Assembly (NCBI GenBank): GCA_016719895.1
Contig: JADJYG010000010.1
Location: 62,001 to 126,000 of the forward strand
Reading direction: 5' to 3'
Source of the DNA: Saprospirales bacterium
Lineage (GTDB): Bacteria; Bacteroidota; Bacteroidia; Chitinophagales; Saprospiraceae
DNA: 64,000 nucleotides
The first letter of the stretch is position 1. Each line of letters begins with the position of its first letter. Made by a program: the position numbers and the translations under genes. Shown one piece after another: positions 25,884 to 35,489 of the stretch. The notes beneath the pieces are model-generated. The model was not told the origin of the DNA. It saw nothing but the letters and a program-made list of their open reading frames with translations, and searched no databases.

Positions 25884-26879
25884 TTACGGAATGACTACAG
25901 CAAGTAAAATTTTTGCGATGATATCCTCCTGGCTGATGCTTTCGGCTTCGGCTTCGTAGGTGAGGCCGATGCGGTGGCGGAGCACATCCGGGCAGATATC
26001 GCGTACATCATCGGGGGTGACGTAGCCGCGGCGGCGGATGAAGGCCAGCGCGCGGGCCGATTGAGCCAGGGCAATGGAGGCCCGTGGCGAAGCGCCGTAG
26101 CTGATGAGCGGGGCCAGGTCTTGCAGGCCGAAGCGGTCGGGGTGGCGCGTGGCAAAAATGATATCGAGGATGTACTGTTCGATTTTTTCGCTCAGGTGTA
26201 CTTTCGTAACGGCTTCCCGGGCTTTAAGCAGGGTTTCGACCGACACTACTTTTTTGAGGTGCAGGGGTTCGCCGTTGAGGTTGCGGCGGATAATATCGCG
26301 TTCTTCGTCTTGCGAAGGATAGCTGATTTTGACCTTGAGCAAAAAGCGGTCTACCTGCGCTTCGGGCAGCGGGTAGGTGCCTTCCTGCTCGATCGGGTTT
26401 TGGGTGGCGAGTACGAGGAATGGCTCATCGAGTTTGAACGTTTCGGTCCCGATCGTCACCTGGCGCTCCTGCATGGCTTCCAGCAGGGCGCTTTGCACTT
26501 TTGCCGGCGCGCGGTTGATTTCGTCGGCCAGCACGAAGTTGGCGAAGATCGGGCCGCGGCGCACCGTGAACTCCGCTTTGGCGGGGTTATAGATCATGGT
26601 GCCCACCACATCGGCCGGCAGCAGGTCTGGGGTGAACTGAATGCGGCTGAAGCGGGCATCAACCGCTTGTGCGAGTGTTTTGATCGCCAGTGTTTTGGCC
26701 AGGCCGGGCATGCCCTCGAGCAGGATATGCCCTTTGGTCAGCAGCCCGATGAGCAGGCGCTCGAGCATGGCCTGCTGGCCGACGATCACCTGGGCGGTAG
26801 CATCGGTGAGTTTTTCCAGGAAGGCGCTCTCTGCTTGAACCTGCTGGTTGAGCGCTTCCACATCCGTATGGTGTTGCAT
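25884..26879 (-). CDS. moxR: MoxR-family AAA+ ATPase
   Basis: This 331-residue AAA+ ATPase has Walker A GMPGLAKT near residue 55, Walker B NFVLADEINRAP, sensor 1 region FLVLATQNPIEQEGTYPLPE and an arginine-finger region AQVDRFLLKV. A C-terminal lid domain is present (SYGASPRASIALAQSARAL). MoxR proteins act as chaperone-like remodelers of VWA proteins. The start at 26879 (MQHHTDVEALNQQVQ) is preferred to 26948, whose extra 23 residues show no family pattern. It heads the Bat genes and lies 113 bp downstream of the O-antigen-ligase-like gene on the same strand. Confidence 0.93.
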   Translation of the reverse strand: MQHHTDVEALNQQVQAESAFLEKLTDATAQVIVGQQAMLERLLIGLLTKGHILLEGMPGLAKTLAIKTLAQAVDARFSRIQFTPDLLPADVVGTMIYNPAKAEFTVRRGPIFANFVLADEINRAPAKVQSALLEAMQERQVTIGTETFKLDEPFLVLATQNPIEQEGTYPLPEAQVDRFLLKVKISYPSQDEERDIIRRNLNGEPLHLKKVVSVETLLKAREAVTKVHLSEKIEQYILDIIFATRHPDRFGLQDLAPLISYGASPRASIALAQSARALAFIRRRGYVTPDDVRDICPDVLRHRIGLTYEAEAESISQEDIIAKILLAVVIP

Positions 26880-26992
26880 GCGAAAAGTTGGTTTAGGGTA
26901 CGCCGGAGAAATTATAGCCGCATACCCGGTGTGTTCAGGTTTGCGCAAGTAACGTTAACAATTGGGTTTGGTGTGCCTTCAGGTGCAATTTT

Positions 26993-28318
26993 TTATGAAT
27001 ATGGGGGAATACCCGGAGCGATTTCCGTTTCAGCGCGTTTCATAAACCACAGGGTGAAAAACAAATACCAGGCCACACCCATCGCTGTTTCGATGGTATA
27101 TTCGACCAGGAAGGAACAAAACATCATCACCTGGAAAGCGACAAAAAGATAATCACCGCGGTAGGGCTTTAGCGCCAGCGGATATACAAACGCGAGCAGG
27201 CTGAGCGCCAGTCCAAACAAACCCGTACCTGCCAGGATATACAAGAGCTGGTTGTGGGGAAGTTTCGGCGTTTGCTGATACGACGGGAAATGCAAACGCA
27301 CTACACGCGCTGTTTCAGCGGGCAAATCGCCGGCGCCGGCGCCCAGCCAAGGGCGCTCCTGCCAGATATACCATCCGGTTTTCAGCGAAATCCAGCGTTC
27401 GGCGTCGGAATAGTTTTCCCCTTTGTGCTCCAGGTATTGCCGCCAGTCGTACGCCATATAATCTACTTTTTGCGCAAAGCTCGGCATGGTTTTCATGGCC
27501 AGCCAGGGCGCGAAGGCCAACAAAGCCAGCAACAACAAGGCGGTTGCCCAGCGCCGGGTGCGCCAAATAAACCGGATGAGGGTGAAAAGCAGGGTGGCAT
27601 ACAACGCCGCCAGCCCACTGCGCACCGATAAAAAATGCGCAAACACAAATAAAAAAACCACCGCCACCGCCAGCCAGCGGCGCTCGCGGGCGGAGCGCCA
27701 AAAGTACCGCTCCTGCCACAGCCATCCTCCGGCAATCACCGCAGTGGCCACCAACAGGCTGAACCGGATGTGGTTGCGCGGCGCCGGCATTGACTGCCCC
27801 CAGTACATGGCTTGCATGACCGCTTTGAAGTGCAGAAAAAAATAGACTCCGACGCCCACACAGAGCGCCACCATCAACCCTGTCAAAAGGTACAATACCA
27901 GCCGGAACTGGCGGCCCGACAGCGGCGGCAGGTTGGCAAATACCCAGGGCAATACCAAAAAAGGCAAGCGGACGCGGGTGCGCTCCAGCCAATAAGCCTG
28001 GTCTTCCGACCACAACCCGCTCAGCGCCGGCGCCAGCAACAACAAGAACAACACCGCATACTGCCGCTGCCGGAAAAAATTCCGGAAAGAACCTTCCAGG
28101 ATTACCCATACGGTACGGATGCCGGGCCAGCTTGTATTTCCCTCGCGGCACAGGCGCCAAAAAGTGGCAAATACCAGTCCCCACATGCTGATGGAGAGCA
28201 AAAACGGCGACAATGGCATGCTGACCACCAGCAACACTGCAAAAAACACCACAGCCTGCCCCGGCGCCCCGGCGCCCGCGGCCCATTTCTGCATGCGCTG
28301 TCGGATCGTTTGTTTCAT
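26993..28318 (-). CDS. O-antigen ligase/polymerase-like membrane protein
   Basis: This 441-residue protein has about 10-12 hydrophobic segments and a large loop between the later ones (residues about 290-350, MPSFAQKVDYMAYDWRQYLE then RWISLKTGWYIWQERPWLGA). It contains the WLGAGAGDLPAE and LPHNQLLYILAGTGLFGL motifs of the Wzy_C family (WaaL O-antigen ligases and Wzy-type polymerases). It would act at the periplasmic face of the inner membrane on lipid-linked glycans. The start at 28318 (MKQTIRQRMQ) is chosen; a longer frame from 28402 would run through a hairpin repeat. No other glycan genes are adjacent. Confidence 0.82.
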   Translation of the reverse strand: MKQTIRQRMQKWAAGAGAPGQAVVFFAVLLVVSMPLSPFLLSISMWGLVFATFWRLCREGNTSWPGIRTVWVILEGSFRNFFRQRQYAVLFLLLLAPALSGLWSEDQAYWLERTRVRLPFLVLPWVFANLPPLSGRQFRLVLYLLTGLMVALCVGVGVYFFLHFKAVMQAMYWGQSMPAPRNHIRFSLLVATAVIAGGWLWQERYFWRSARERRWLAVAVVFLFVFAHFLSVRSGLAALYATLLFTLIRFIWRTRRWATALLLLALLAFAPWLAMKTMPSFAQKVDYMAYDWRQYLEHKGENYSDAERWISLKTGWYIWQERPWLGAGAGDLPAETARVVRLHFPSYQQTPKLPHNQLLYILAGTGLFGLALSLLAFVYPLALKPYRGDYLFVAFQVMMFCSFLVEYTIETAMGVAWYLFFTLWFMKRAETEIAPGIPPYS

Positions 28319-28324
28319 GGTATC

Positions 28325-28397
28325 GATAATAGATTTGTTGCGACGGGGGGGGGGACTTTTCGCCGCCAAAGGGCCCCGTCGCAACAATTCTGATATC
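28325..28397. repeat. GTTGCGAC-family hairpin in the ligase leader
   Basis: Left arm 28325-28348 (GATAATAGATTTGTTGCGAC then GGGG) pairs with 28374-28397 at 21 of 24 positions around a 25-bp loop. It sits seven bases before the ligase ATG on the minus strand. The same core recurs at 36628-36675 and 19962-19980. Confidence 0.8.
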
Positions 28398-28695
28398 CCC
28401 ATCGCCTGTCTGCAGCCCGACGGGTTTGGATACCGGTGGTTTTGCTTTGGGCAAAGGCAAAGATAGCTGTTCGACGAAAAATATCGGCCCGCCAGCCGCC
28501 GAAAAGGCTCTGCCCGGGCCGGTCAGTTCTGCAAAATACCGCTTGAGCCTCAGCAATGCTCGCTCTGCCCCGACCCTGCAACCGGTCTGCTCATGGCTTT
28601 TTTACCAACAGTCGTCCAAAAACTCCGCCAATGCGCGATTGTGAAAAGCCGGTTTGAGCGAACTTCTCTACTTTTGCGGCGTTTTAGAACCAACC
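28398..28695. other. Divergent intergenic region: ligase and methyltransferase promoters
   Basis: No gene is seen here. On the minus strand TATCTTTG (28458-28465) is a good -7 box for the ligase gene and places the hairpin repeat inside its leader. On the plus strand TACTTTTG (28669-28676) is a good -7 box 20 bp before the methyltransferase ATG at 28696. The -33 elements are less clear for both. Confidence 0.5.
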
Positions 28696-29430
28696 ATGAT
28701 GCGCGCTTCTGTTTTATTACTCCTTGCAACTTTCCTTCCGGTGCTTTGGGCCTGTAATGGCGACCAAACGGCAGGCAATGCCGATGCTCCAGGAATGACC
28801 CGGGAAACCCCTCCGCCCACCCCCGCCAAGGTGGAACATCCGGAACCCAGCAAGCGGGCCGGTAACTTTGAAAACCTGGTAGCCGATTATGAAAGCAAGG
28901 ACCGCGTGATCTGGCAAAAACCGGGCATCGTCATCGCGTTGTTGGGAGATTTGAAGGGGAAAACGGTGGCCGACATCGGAGCCGGTACCGGCTACTTCAC
29001 CTTCCGGATGGTGCCTTTGGCCGATAAAGTGATCGGCGTCGATATCGACCCGCGGTTTATTTCGTTTATGGACAGCGTCAAAGTCCGCCTGCCCGAACAA
29101 TACCGCAACCGCTTCGAAAGCCGCCTGGCCAAACCCGACAATCCGATGCTGACGCCGGAAGAAGCCGACGCGGTAATCATTGTAAACACCTATGGGTATA
29201 TCGTAAACCGGGTTAAATACCTCCGGACGCTGGCGCGGGGCATGACAACCGGCGCGGAACTGCTGATCATTGATTTCAAAAAAAATAACCTGCCGGTCGG
29301 CCCCGACGATGTGTTCAAGGTAGCGCTCAGCCAGGTGGAGCAAGAACTTGGAGCCGCCGGATTTGAGGTGGCCAGGGTGGATAACGAGACGCTCGATTAT
29401 CAATATATCGTTTTGGCCAATAAAAAATAG
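28696..29430 (+). CDS. Lipoprotein-type class I methyltransferase
   Basis: This 244-residue protein has a lipoprotein signal (MMRASVLLLLATFLPVLWAC, lipobox LWAC with Cys 20). A Thr/Pro-rich spacer follows, then a class I SAM-binding domain with motif I TVADIGAGTGYFTFRM near residue 98 and VIGVDIDPRFI (the acidic residue binding the ribose). The start at 28696 follows a good promoter by 20 bp; an upstream in-frame ATG at 28654 lies before the -7 box. A lipid-anchored methyltransferase is odd because SAM is cytoplasmic. It may be a binding protein that has lost catalysis, or the signal may leave it anchored in an unusual place. Substrate unknown. Confidence 0.8.
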   Translation: MMRASVLLLLATFLPVLWACNGDQTAGNADAPGMTRETPPPTPAKVEHPEPSKRAGNFENLVADYESKDRVIWQKPGIVIALLGDLKGKTVADIGAGTGYFTFRMVPLADKVIGVDIDPRFISFMDSVKVRLPEQYRNRFESRLAKPDNPMLTPEEADAVIIVNTYGYIVNRVKYLRTLARGMTTGAELLIIDFKKNNLPVGPDDVFKVALSQVEQELGAAGFEVARVDNETLDYQYIVLANKK

Positions 29431-29494
29431 GCTGTCGAAACAAACCTGACGGTCCATTGCCCCTACAACCACTGAACATATTAACAACGACTTT

Positions 29495-30646
29495 ATGCGT
29501 GGATCGCTGCGATTATTTACCTGGTTTGGCATCCCGGTGCATTTGCACTGGAGCTTCGGACTGATCTTTTTTTATGCCCTCTGGATTGGTTACGCCAACA
29601 ACCTCGATGCCCTGGGCACCTTGTGGCTCCTGGGATTTTTCCTGGCCTTGTTCGGATGTGTTTTGTTGCATGAGTATGGTCACGCGCTGACGGCGCGGCG
29701 CTACGGCGTCCATACGCAGGATATTATTCTGACGCCCATCGGCGGGATCGCCCGGCTGGAGCGCATGCCCGAAAAGCCTGTGCAGGAATTCCTGGTGGCC
29801 ATTGCAGGACCCCTGGTCAACGTAGGGCTGGCTATCCTGCTGTACTTTTTGGGCAAAATACTTTTTCAGGGCGACCGCTGGACCCTTTTCAGCTGGATAC
29901 TGGAACAAAACCTGACCCTGGGAAGCGAATCGGAAACCGGGGAGGTGATCGAAGAGTCGGGCATACCGACCACCGGCTTGTTGTTTTATCTCCCTATTTT
30001 GGTAGTCACCAATATCGGCCTGGTGGTTTTTAACCTGATCCCGGCCTTTCCCATGGACGGCGGCCGTATTTTCCGCGCCTTGCTCGCCATGCGTATGGGG
30101 CGGGTGCGGGCTACTCAAATTGCTTCCTGGCTCGGCCAGGGCATAGCCGTGTTGTTTATCGTCTTAGGGCTTTGGCAAGGCGCTTTCACCCTGGCGCTCA
30201 TCGGTTTTTTTGTGTTCACCACCGCCCGGACGGAGAATGCCATGGTCCGCCTCGATGCGCTGCTGCGCGACTTCAAAGCCCGCGACCTGATGCGGCCGCA
30301 ATTTACCCGCCTTTCGGCAAACGACTGGATGCAAACGCCCATTGCCTTGCTCAAGCAGGGCCTGGAACGGCATTTCCTGGTATTCGGCCTCGATGACCGC
30401 CTGGTGGGGATACTGGAGGAGCCAGCGATCGTGGCGGCCCTGAAAAAACGCGATCTCTCCGCCGAAATCAGCCGGTATGCGAAGCCGGATGTCAAAATAG
30501 TGCAGCAGGATGAAAGCCTGGAGTATATTTACCACCTGCTCCTCCAACGCGGCCTGGGCCTGGTGGCGGTGGTTGACCAGGGTGACTTGGTGGGTGTGGT
30601 CGACCAGGCGGGAATGCAGAATTTTTTGCGGCTGCAGGCGCGGTGA
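29495..30646 (+). CDS. Site-2-type M50 protease with CBS domains
   Basis: This 383-residue membrane protease has the zinc motif LLHEYGHALTARRYGV near residue 60 and the third zinc ligand in FNLIPAFPMDGGRIFRALLA near residue 185. These lie within six membrane helices, the layout of the archaeal/bacterial SpoIVFB-like S2P group. The C-terminal third (from about 265, ARDLMRPQFTRLSANDWMQT) has two CBS-like units that may sense adenosine nucleotides. Such proteases cut membrane-bound anti-sigma factors or other clients within the bilayer; the client here is unknown, although an ECF/anti-sigma pair lies 9 kb away. It is convergent with the next gene. Confidence 0.9.
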   Translation: MRGSLRLFTWFGIPVHLHWSFGLIFFYALWIGYANNLDALGTLWLLGFFLALFGCVLLHEYGHALTARRYGVHTQDIILTPIGGIARLERMPEKPVQEFLVAIAGPLVNVGLAILLYFLGKILFQGDRWTLFSWILEQNLTLGSESETGEVIEESGIPTTGLLFYLPILVVTNIGLVVFNLIPAFPMDGGRIFRALLAMRMGRVRATQIASWLGQGIAVLFIVLGLWQGAFTLALIGFFVFTTARTENAMVRLDALLRDFKARDLMRPQFTRLSANDWMQTPIALLKQGLERHFLVFGLDDRLVGILEEPAIVAALKKRDLSAEISRYAKPDVKIVQQDESLEYIYHLLLQRGLGLVAVVDQGDLVGVVDQAGMQNFLRLQAR

Positions 30647-30663
30647 AATACCGCCCGGGTTTC

Positions 30664-31893
30664 TCAGATCAATTCCCGCAATACGATCGTTTTTACCATT
30701 TTTTGCTCGCCTCGTTTGATGACGATGCGGACTTTTTTGCCCGGTTTTTTCTGAAAAATACGTTGGATATCGCCCAGGCTATAGAAAGCGGCGGGCGTTC
30801 GGCGCACGCTTATGATCTGATCGTCGCGGCGAATATCGGCCTCGGCAGCCGGCGAATTGGGCAACACGTTTTGCACCCGGTAATCGTTGAAGCGGGCGCC
30901 GGTGGCGATCAGGCTCAGGCCACTGCGGTCGTACACAAAGGCCTCTTTATATGACCTCCCGGGCTTTAGCCAGATTTGTTCTTTCCGATAATCCAGGATC
31001 ACTTGAAAGTGACTGAGCAACACATTGCCGATCAACCCGTTCCGCTGGTTGAGATATTCCAGGTTTAGCGTGGTATCGAGTTCCTGGAAATACGTGACGA
31101 CGCCTTGTTGGGCAAAATTGCCCAGGTGGAGCGCATGCACCCGCCCGGTAAACCCTTCGATATATCCGCCCAGGCCCATACCGATATTGCTGGCCAGTGA
31201 TCTGGCCGGCGGGTGCACCAGCGGGTGCGTGTTGCTGAACAGGAGCAAAGGAAGCCCGGCGCCCGTATCCACCAGTAGCTTCACCGGCGCGGTGGAATCG
31301 GGCAGCAGGTGCAGCCGGGTGTTGAGGTAAATTTTGTTTCGGAAGATTTCAACCGGGACGGGGGTAAACCCGGCTTCGCGCAGATGGAAGGTCTCCCGGT
31401 CGTAAAGGGTCAGCGTATGACGGTCGTAATTGATTTTCACTATAAACTTTGAAAATGCCATGGCCGACAGGATACCATGTACGTCCACGCCTGCATACTC
31501 CTCAAAGCGGAAATAGTCTTCCTGCAAGACCAATATATCTTCGGCGGGTGCAAACACCTTGTCGGGAATATCAAAACGGATCTGGCGGGCCAGGTAAGCG
31601 ATCAGGGTGGTTTTCATGTCGGAGCCGGTGACCCTGAACTCGCGCTCGTACTGTATGCGGAGGATGTCGCTGATCTCGCGTTTGGTCAGAATGGTGTGTT
31701 CTGCGCCGGTATCGAAAATAAATTTCAGGGGCAAATAGCCGTTAAAATTCAGGGTGAGAATGATAAAATTGTTGAGGTATTCAAAGGGGATTTCCACCTG
31801 TTTGCGGCCGCCAACGGCAGAAAAACCACTTTGGGCAAGGGCAGATGAAAAAAGGGTACAGACAAACCCAAGCAAAAACACCAGTCTGGTCAT
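30664..31893 (-). CDS. Exported aspartyl protease-like protein with PDZ domain
   Basis: This 409-residue protein has a signal peptide (MTRLVFLLGFVCTLFSSALA). Two retropepsin-like halves follow, each with a catalytic-type motif: FIFDTGAEHTIL near residue 60 and LLVDTGAGLPLLLF near residue 212. A C-terminal PDZ domain covers residues 325-409 (YRVQNVLPNSPAAEADIRRD then DQIISVRRTPA). The double DTG plus PDZ plan is common in Bacteroidota exported proteins annotated as aspartyl proteases, whose activity has seldom been tested. It lies downstream of the SLC13 gene with 129 bp between, so it may be co-transcribed or separately expressed. Confidence 0.87.
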   Translation of the reverse strand: MTRLVFLLGFVCTLFSSALAQSGFSAVGGRKQVEIPFEYLNNFIILTLNFNGYLPLKFIFDTGAEHTILTKREISDILRIQYEREFRVTGSDMKTTLIAYLARQIRFDIPDKVFAPAEDILVLQEDYFRFEEYAGVDVHGILSAMAFSKFIVKINYDRHTLTLYDRETFHLREAGFTPVPVEIFRNKIYLNTRLHLLPDSTAPVKLLVDTGAGLPLLLFSNTHPLVHPPARSLASNIGMGLGGYIEGFTGRVHALHLGNFAQQGVVTYFQELDTTLNLEYLNQRNGLIGNVLLSHFQVILDYRKEQIWLKPGRSYKEAFVYDRSGLSLIATGARFNDYRVQNVLPNSPAAEADIRRDDQIISVRRTPAAFYSLGDIQRIFQKKPGKKVRIVIKRGEQKMVKTIVLRELI

Positions 31894-32022
31894 CGGCAGG
31901 AAATTGAGAGTGCGGGCAAACGCGTTAATGGGACAGGGATAAGGTCGTGCGGGTTGCTTGGGCTGCTAATTTCGCTATTAACCCGGAATTGTTGGCGGTA
32001 AAATTCGATGTGTGCCGGGATT

Positions 32023-33459
32023 TTACAGCTGTATCCCCCAAACAAGCGGTAAAAAAAAGTATAAAAACCCGAGTAAAAGCAAAATAGCAATCAAATCCAG
32101 CAAAAAGCCTGCACGAGCCATATCGCGGGTGGTCAGGTACCCCGAACTGAACACGATGGTGTTCGGCGCGGTAGCTACCGGCAATCCGAACCCGAACGAA
32201 GCCGCCAGCGCGGCGCTCAGCAACATGCCGAACGGGTCGGCGCCAACCGCGCCGGCCAGTGCCGCCAGCACCGGCATCATCATGGACGCGGTAGCCACAT
32301 TCGAAGCGATTTCGCTCAGCAAAGTAACGACCACTAGCACGGCCAATACGATCAGGGCTGGGGGAAGTACGCGAAGGCTTTCCATCATGCCGCCCATCCA
32401 GGCCGCCAGGCCGCTGCTGTCGAACCCTTTTGCCAACGCCAATCCCCCGCCGAAAAAGAGCAAAACGCCCCATTGGATGCGCAGGGCGTTGTCCCAGTCG
32501 AGCAAAGGTTTGCCCGGGTGGGCATTGCCGGCAGGCAACAAAAACAGGCACAAAGCGCCGGCAGTGGCCACCACGGTGTCGTTGCAGTTGGGCAACCACC
32601 GGTACCAAAGCAGGGAGCCGGTCAGCCAGCACACGATCACGGCGCCAAATAACCACATCAGCCGCCGCTCAGGTGCGGACAGCGCGCCCAAGGCCTGAAT
32701 TTCGGCCTGCAAGGCCTGGCGATAGCCGACGCCCGCTGTGTTTTTTTCCGGCGGGTAAAGCCGGATGAGCAACAACCAACACCCGGCGAGCAAAACGACC
32801 GCAAAGGGAAAGGCAAAAACGAACCACTTCCAGAAGCTCAGCTGTTCGTGCATTTCCTGTTGCACAAATCCGAGGAAGATAGCGTTGGTCGGGGTACCTA
32901 CAATAGTAGCCATTCCGCCGATGGAACACGCATACGCAACACCCAGCATGAGGGCTTTTCGAAAATTATGATTGCCTTGTTCCTGTTCCACCCATTGCCC
33001 GCTGCTGACGGCAATAGCCACAGGGGTCATCATAACCGCAGTGGCAGTGTTCGATATCCACATGGAAATAAAACCCGTGGCCACCATAAAGCCCAGTACG
33101 ATGCGCGCCGGATTGCTTCCCAGCCACAAGACCAGTTGAAGGGCGATGCGGGTATGCAGGTTCCAGCGCTCGATGGCCCTTCCGAATAAAAAACCGGCCA
33201 GGAACAGGAAAATGATTTGGTTGCCAAATTCCGCCGAAACATCCTTGACCGGCAACACCCCGCACAGCGGAAATAACACCAGGGGCAACAAAGCCGTCAC
33301 AGCCGTGTGCACGACTTCGGTAATCCACCAAATCGCCATCCAGGCAGTTATGCCAGCCGTGTACTGCGCCTCAACCGGCATGCCAGGGGGCGCCGGCGCC
33401 AATACGATCAGAATAAAAAGGAGCGGACCCGCCAGCTGGGGCAACCAATTGTGTTTCAT
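32023..33459 (-). CDS. SLC13/DASS-family anion symporter
   Basis: This 478-residue inner-membrane transporter has about 11 helices. It contains the first SNT motif in MWISNTATAVMMTPVAIAV (near residue 130) and the DASS-type segment YACSIGGMATIVGTPTNAIF (near 180), with a second repeat in LLSEIASNVATASMMMPVLA. These motifs bind sodium and the carboxylate or sulfate substrate in VcINDY-like dicarboxylate transporters. Which anion is carried cannot be told from sequence. The start at 33459 is chosen over 33540, as the family begins about here (MKHNWLPQLAGPLLFILIV). It is divergent from pdxH. A TATCTTTA box at 33481-33488 on the minus strand may be its -7 element. Confidence 0.9.
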   Translation of the reverse strand: MKHNWLPQLAGPLLFILIVLAPAPPGMPVEAQYTAGITAWMAIWWITEVVHTAVTALLPLVLFPLCGVLPVKDVSAEFGNQIIFLFLAGFLFGRAIERWNLHTRIALQLVLWLGSNPARIVLGFMVATGFISMWISNTATAVMMTPVAIAVSSGQWVEQEQGNHNFRKALMLGVAYACSIGGMATIVGTPTNAIFLGFVQQEMHEQLSFWKWFVFAFPFAVVLLAGCWLLLIRLYPPEKNTAGVGYRQALQAEIQALGALSAPERRLMWLFGAVIVCWLTGSLLWYRWLPNCNDTVVATAGALCLFLLPAGNAHPGKPLLDWDNALRIQWGVLLFFGGGLALAKGFDSSGLAAWMGGMMESLRVLPPALIVLAVLVVVTLLSEIASNVATASMMMPVLAALAGAVGADPFGMLLSAALAASFGFGLPVATAPNTIVFSSGYLTTRDMARAGFLLDLIAILLLLGFLYFFLPLVWGIQL

Positions 33460-33704
33460 ATTCCGCGTTTTCACTGCGCCTAAAGATATTGCGGTGTGGT
33501 GTACCGCCGCGATTTTTTTTGGCGCACGCAACCGGCGCACTGCCCCTATGCCGGTTGCTGGCAGAGCGCCCGGAGCAACAGCCGGTGATCATACCACCCT
33601 CGCCGGCTCCAATCTGCCGGCCGTGGATGGAATATTTGGCGGTGTGCGTGGCAAAAATCCGGCGCCCGGTTTTACATTCGCGCACTGTAATTCAGATACG
33701 CCTT

Positions 33705-34361
33705 ATGCCAACCATACCTTCCTCCGAAATCGCCGCGCTCCGGCGCAATTATACCCAGGAATCCCTCTCCGAAACGGCGGTGCAACCCGACCCCTTCGAG
33801 CAATTCGACCGCTGGTTTAAGGAAGCGCTCAGCAGCGAATTGGTCGAACCCAATGCCATGACCCTCGCTTCGGCTACCCTCGACGGGCGGCCCAGCGCCC
33901 GCATCGTCCTGCTCAAAGGTTTTGATCATCAGGGATTTGTATTTTATACCAACTACGGCAGCCGTAAAGGAAAGGAACTCGACGACAATCCACAGGCAGC
34001 CCTGTTGTTCAATTGGCTCGAACTGGAACGCCAAATCCGGATTGAAGGCAGCGTGGAGCGGGTGAGCCCCGAAGAATCGGAGGCCTATTTTCAAAGCCGG
34101 CCCAAAGAAAGCCAGATCGGCGCCTGGGCCAGTCCGCAGAGCCAGGTTATTGCGGGCCGGGATGCTCTGGAGGCCGCTTTGGATGAACTCCAGACAACCT
34201 TCAAACACGACCCGGTGTTGCCTTTGCCGCCGTTTTGGGGGGGCTACCGCGTACGCCCGCAACTATTTGAATTTTGGCAAGGGCGCGAAAGCCGCCTGCA
34301 CGACCGCATCCAATATACCCGCACGGAAGAGGGCTGGAATATCGGGCGGTTGGCGCCCTGA
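33705..34361 (+). CDS. pdxH: Pyridoxamine 5'-phosphate oxidase
   Basis: This 218-residue flavoprotein oxidises pyridoxamine or pyridoxine 5'-phosphate to PLP, the last step of vitamin B6 synthesis and salvage. It shows the N-terminal lid (LRRNYTQESLSETAVQPDPF), FMN contacts RPSARIVLLKGFD and FYTNYGSRKGKELDDNP, the substrate region ESQIGAWASPQSQVI, and the C-terminal FWQGRESRLHDRIQY then WNIGRLAP. All are diagnostic, and the length is normal. The start is the Met directly preceding the family N-terminus. It is divergent from the SLC13 gene and convergent with the propeller gene, 17 bp away. Confidence 0.96.
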   Translation: MPTIPSSEIAALRRNYTQESLSETAVQPDPFEQFDRWFKEALSSELVEPNAMTLASATLDGRPSARIVLLKGFDHQGFVFYTNYGSRKGKELDDNPQAALLFNWLELERQIRIEGSVERVSPEESEAYFQSRPKESQIGAWASPQSQVIAGRDALEAALDELQTTFKHDPVLPLPPFWGGYRVRPQLFEFWQGRESRLHDRIQYTRTEEGWNIGRLAP

Positions 34362-34378
34362 CTTATGCTCTGAACGCG

Positions 34379-35201
34379 TCAGTACGTCCAAACCTCCAGC
34401 GGACCACCGCTTGACTGTACCAGCAGGCGCCCGGGCGCGAGCCAGATTTGGGCGCCCGCCTGCCGGGCAACAGGCGGCAACGGCATTTGATGGGTGTAAA
34501 ATCCCTGCAGGTCTTGTATGTGCAGCCGACCAGCCGTGTGATACAATAAATAATTTTGAATCAGGATAAAGGAATGCATGCCCTTCAAAGGAATCAGCCG
34601 TAGAAATTGGCCGTACACGTCGAAACAAAACACGCCCAGGGACGTATCGCAGGCCAAGACCTCGGCGCCGTTGTCCCGTATGGTCTGTACGGCAATGCGC
34701 GCCGGTTGAATTTGACTCAATGCCTGGCTTTCGAAAAGCAGGGCGCCATCGGGGCTGATTTTTTTTAACTGAAATGCTACTTCGTCGTACAACCAGATAT
34801 TGCCGTCGGCAGCCGCTGCAACGGTGCGCACCTCCGGAAAACCGCCTTGAATCAGGTTCAATTCCCCGAGCATGGTCAGGGTACGGTCCAGAAATATTAC
34901 CGTGCGGAAATCGGCATACCAGGCCAGTACCTTCAAGGGGTTGGTCGCATCCAGCCCGCAGGCCTGCCCGAGCCGGTTGTTGGTGTACCGCGCGATAAGC
35001 CGGCCGTCGGGTCCGTATTTTTCCAGTGCATTCTGGTCATTGATCAAATAAATATTGCCCAGGTTGTCGGAGGTGGCGAAACGCGCCTTTAAAGCCAGCT
35101 GAAGCGCCCGTTGAAGCGTATCGGCCGGCGCTTGGGCCGGCAAGCTTGACCACCACGAGCAGGGCCAGCAGCCCTAACAATATCCGTATTCTGCGTTTCA
35201 T
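34379..35201 (-). CDS. Exported propeller-like protein, frameshift in signal peptide
   Basis: The main frame (34379-35143) has no ATG or signal peptide. A second frame starts at 35201 with a good one (MKRRIRILLGLLALLVVV) but goes out of frame after about 18 residues. Removing one A from the TCAAGC near 35147-35150 joins them to read LLVVVSLPAQAPADTLQRAL, a normal signal peptide and cleavage site. So the intact protein would be about 273 residues. The body has beta-propeller-type blades (ATSDNLGNIYLINDQNALEK, DGNIWLYDEVAFQLKKISPD). Function unknown. The single-base lesion is either a real mutation or a sequencing/assembly error. Confidence 0.7.
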
Positions 35202-35489
35202 GGTTCGTATTGCCTGGGAAGTTGCCCACAGCCGGCGGCACGGGCGGTTTTTCCCGGCAACCCATTGCGCTGGGGCACACACGCCGCCCACGATCAAAAT
35301 GCAAAGCGAAAGTATGGGAAATTCAAGCGGAAAGCACAAAAAACAGCGCACGTCAATTTGTCACTATCAACCTTGGATTTAATGCCATTTTGGCGCATTT
35401 CTTTTTGATGTGCTGTCAAAATATCTTTCCAGGGCCGCCTGGTACAGGAATTGCAAAACCTGGATTAAATTAAAAACACAAATCGAACT

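Noticed and set aside
28319..28402. Longer start for the O-antigen-ligase-like gene
   Set aside because: The additional 28 codons are encoded by the hairpin repeat and have no family counterpart; a promoter box at 28458-28465 and the ATG at 28318 fit better.
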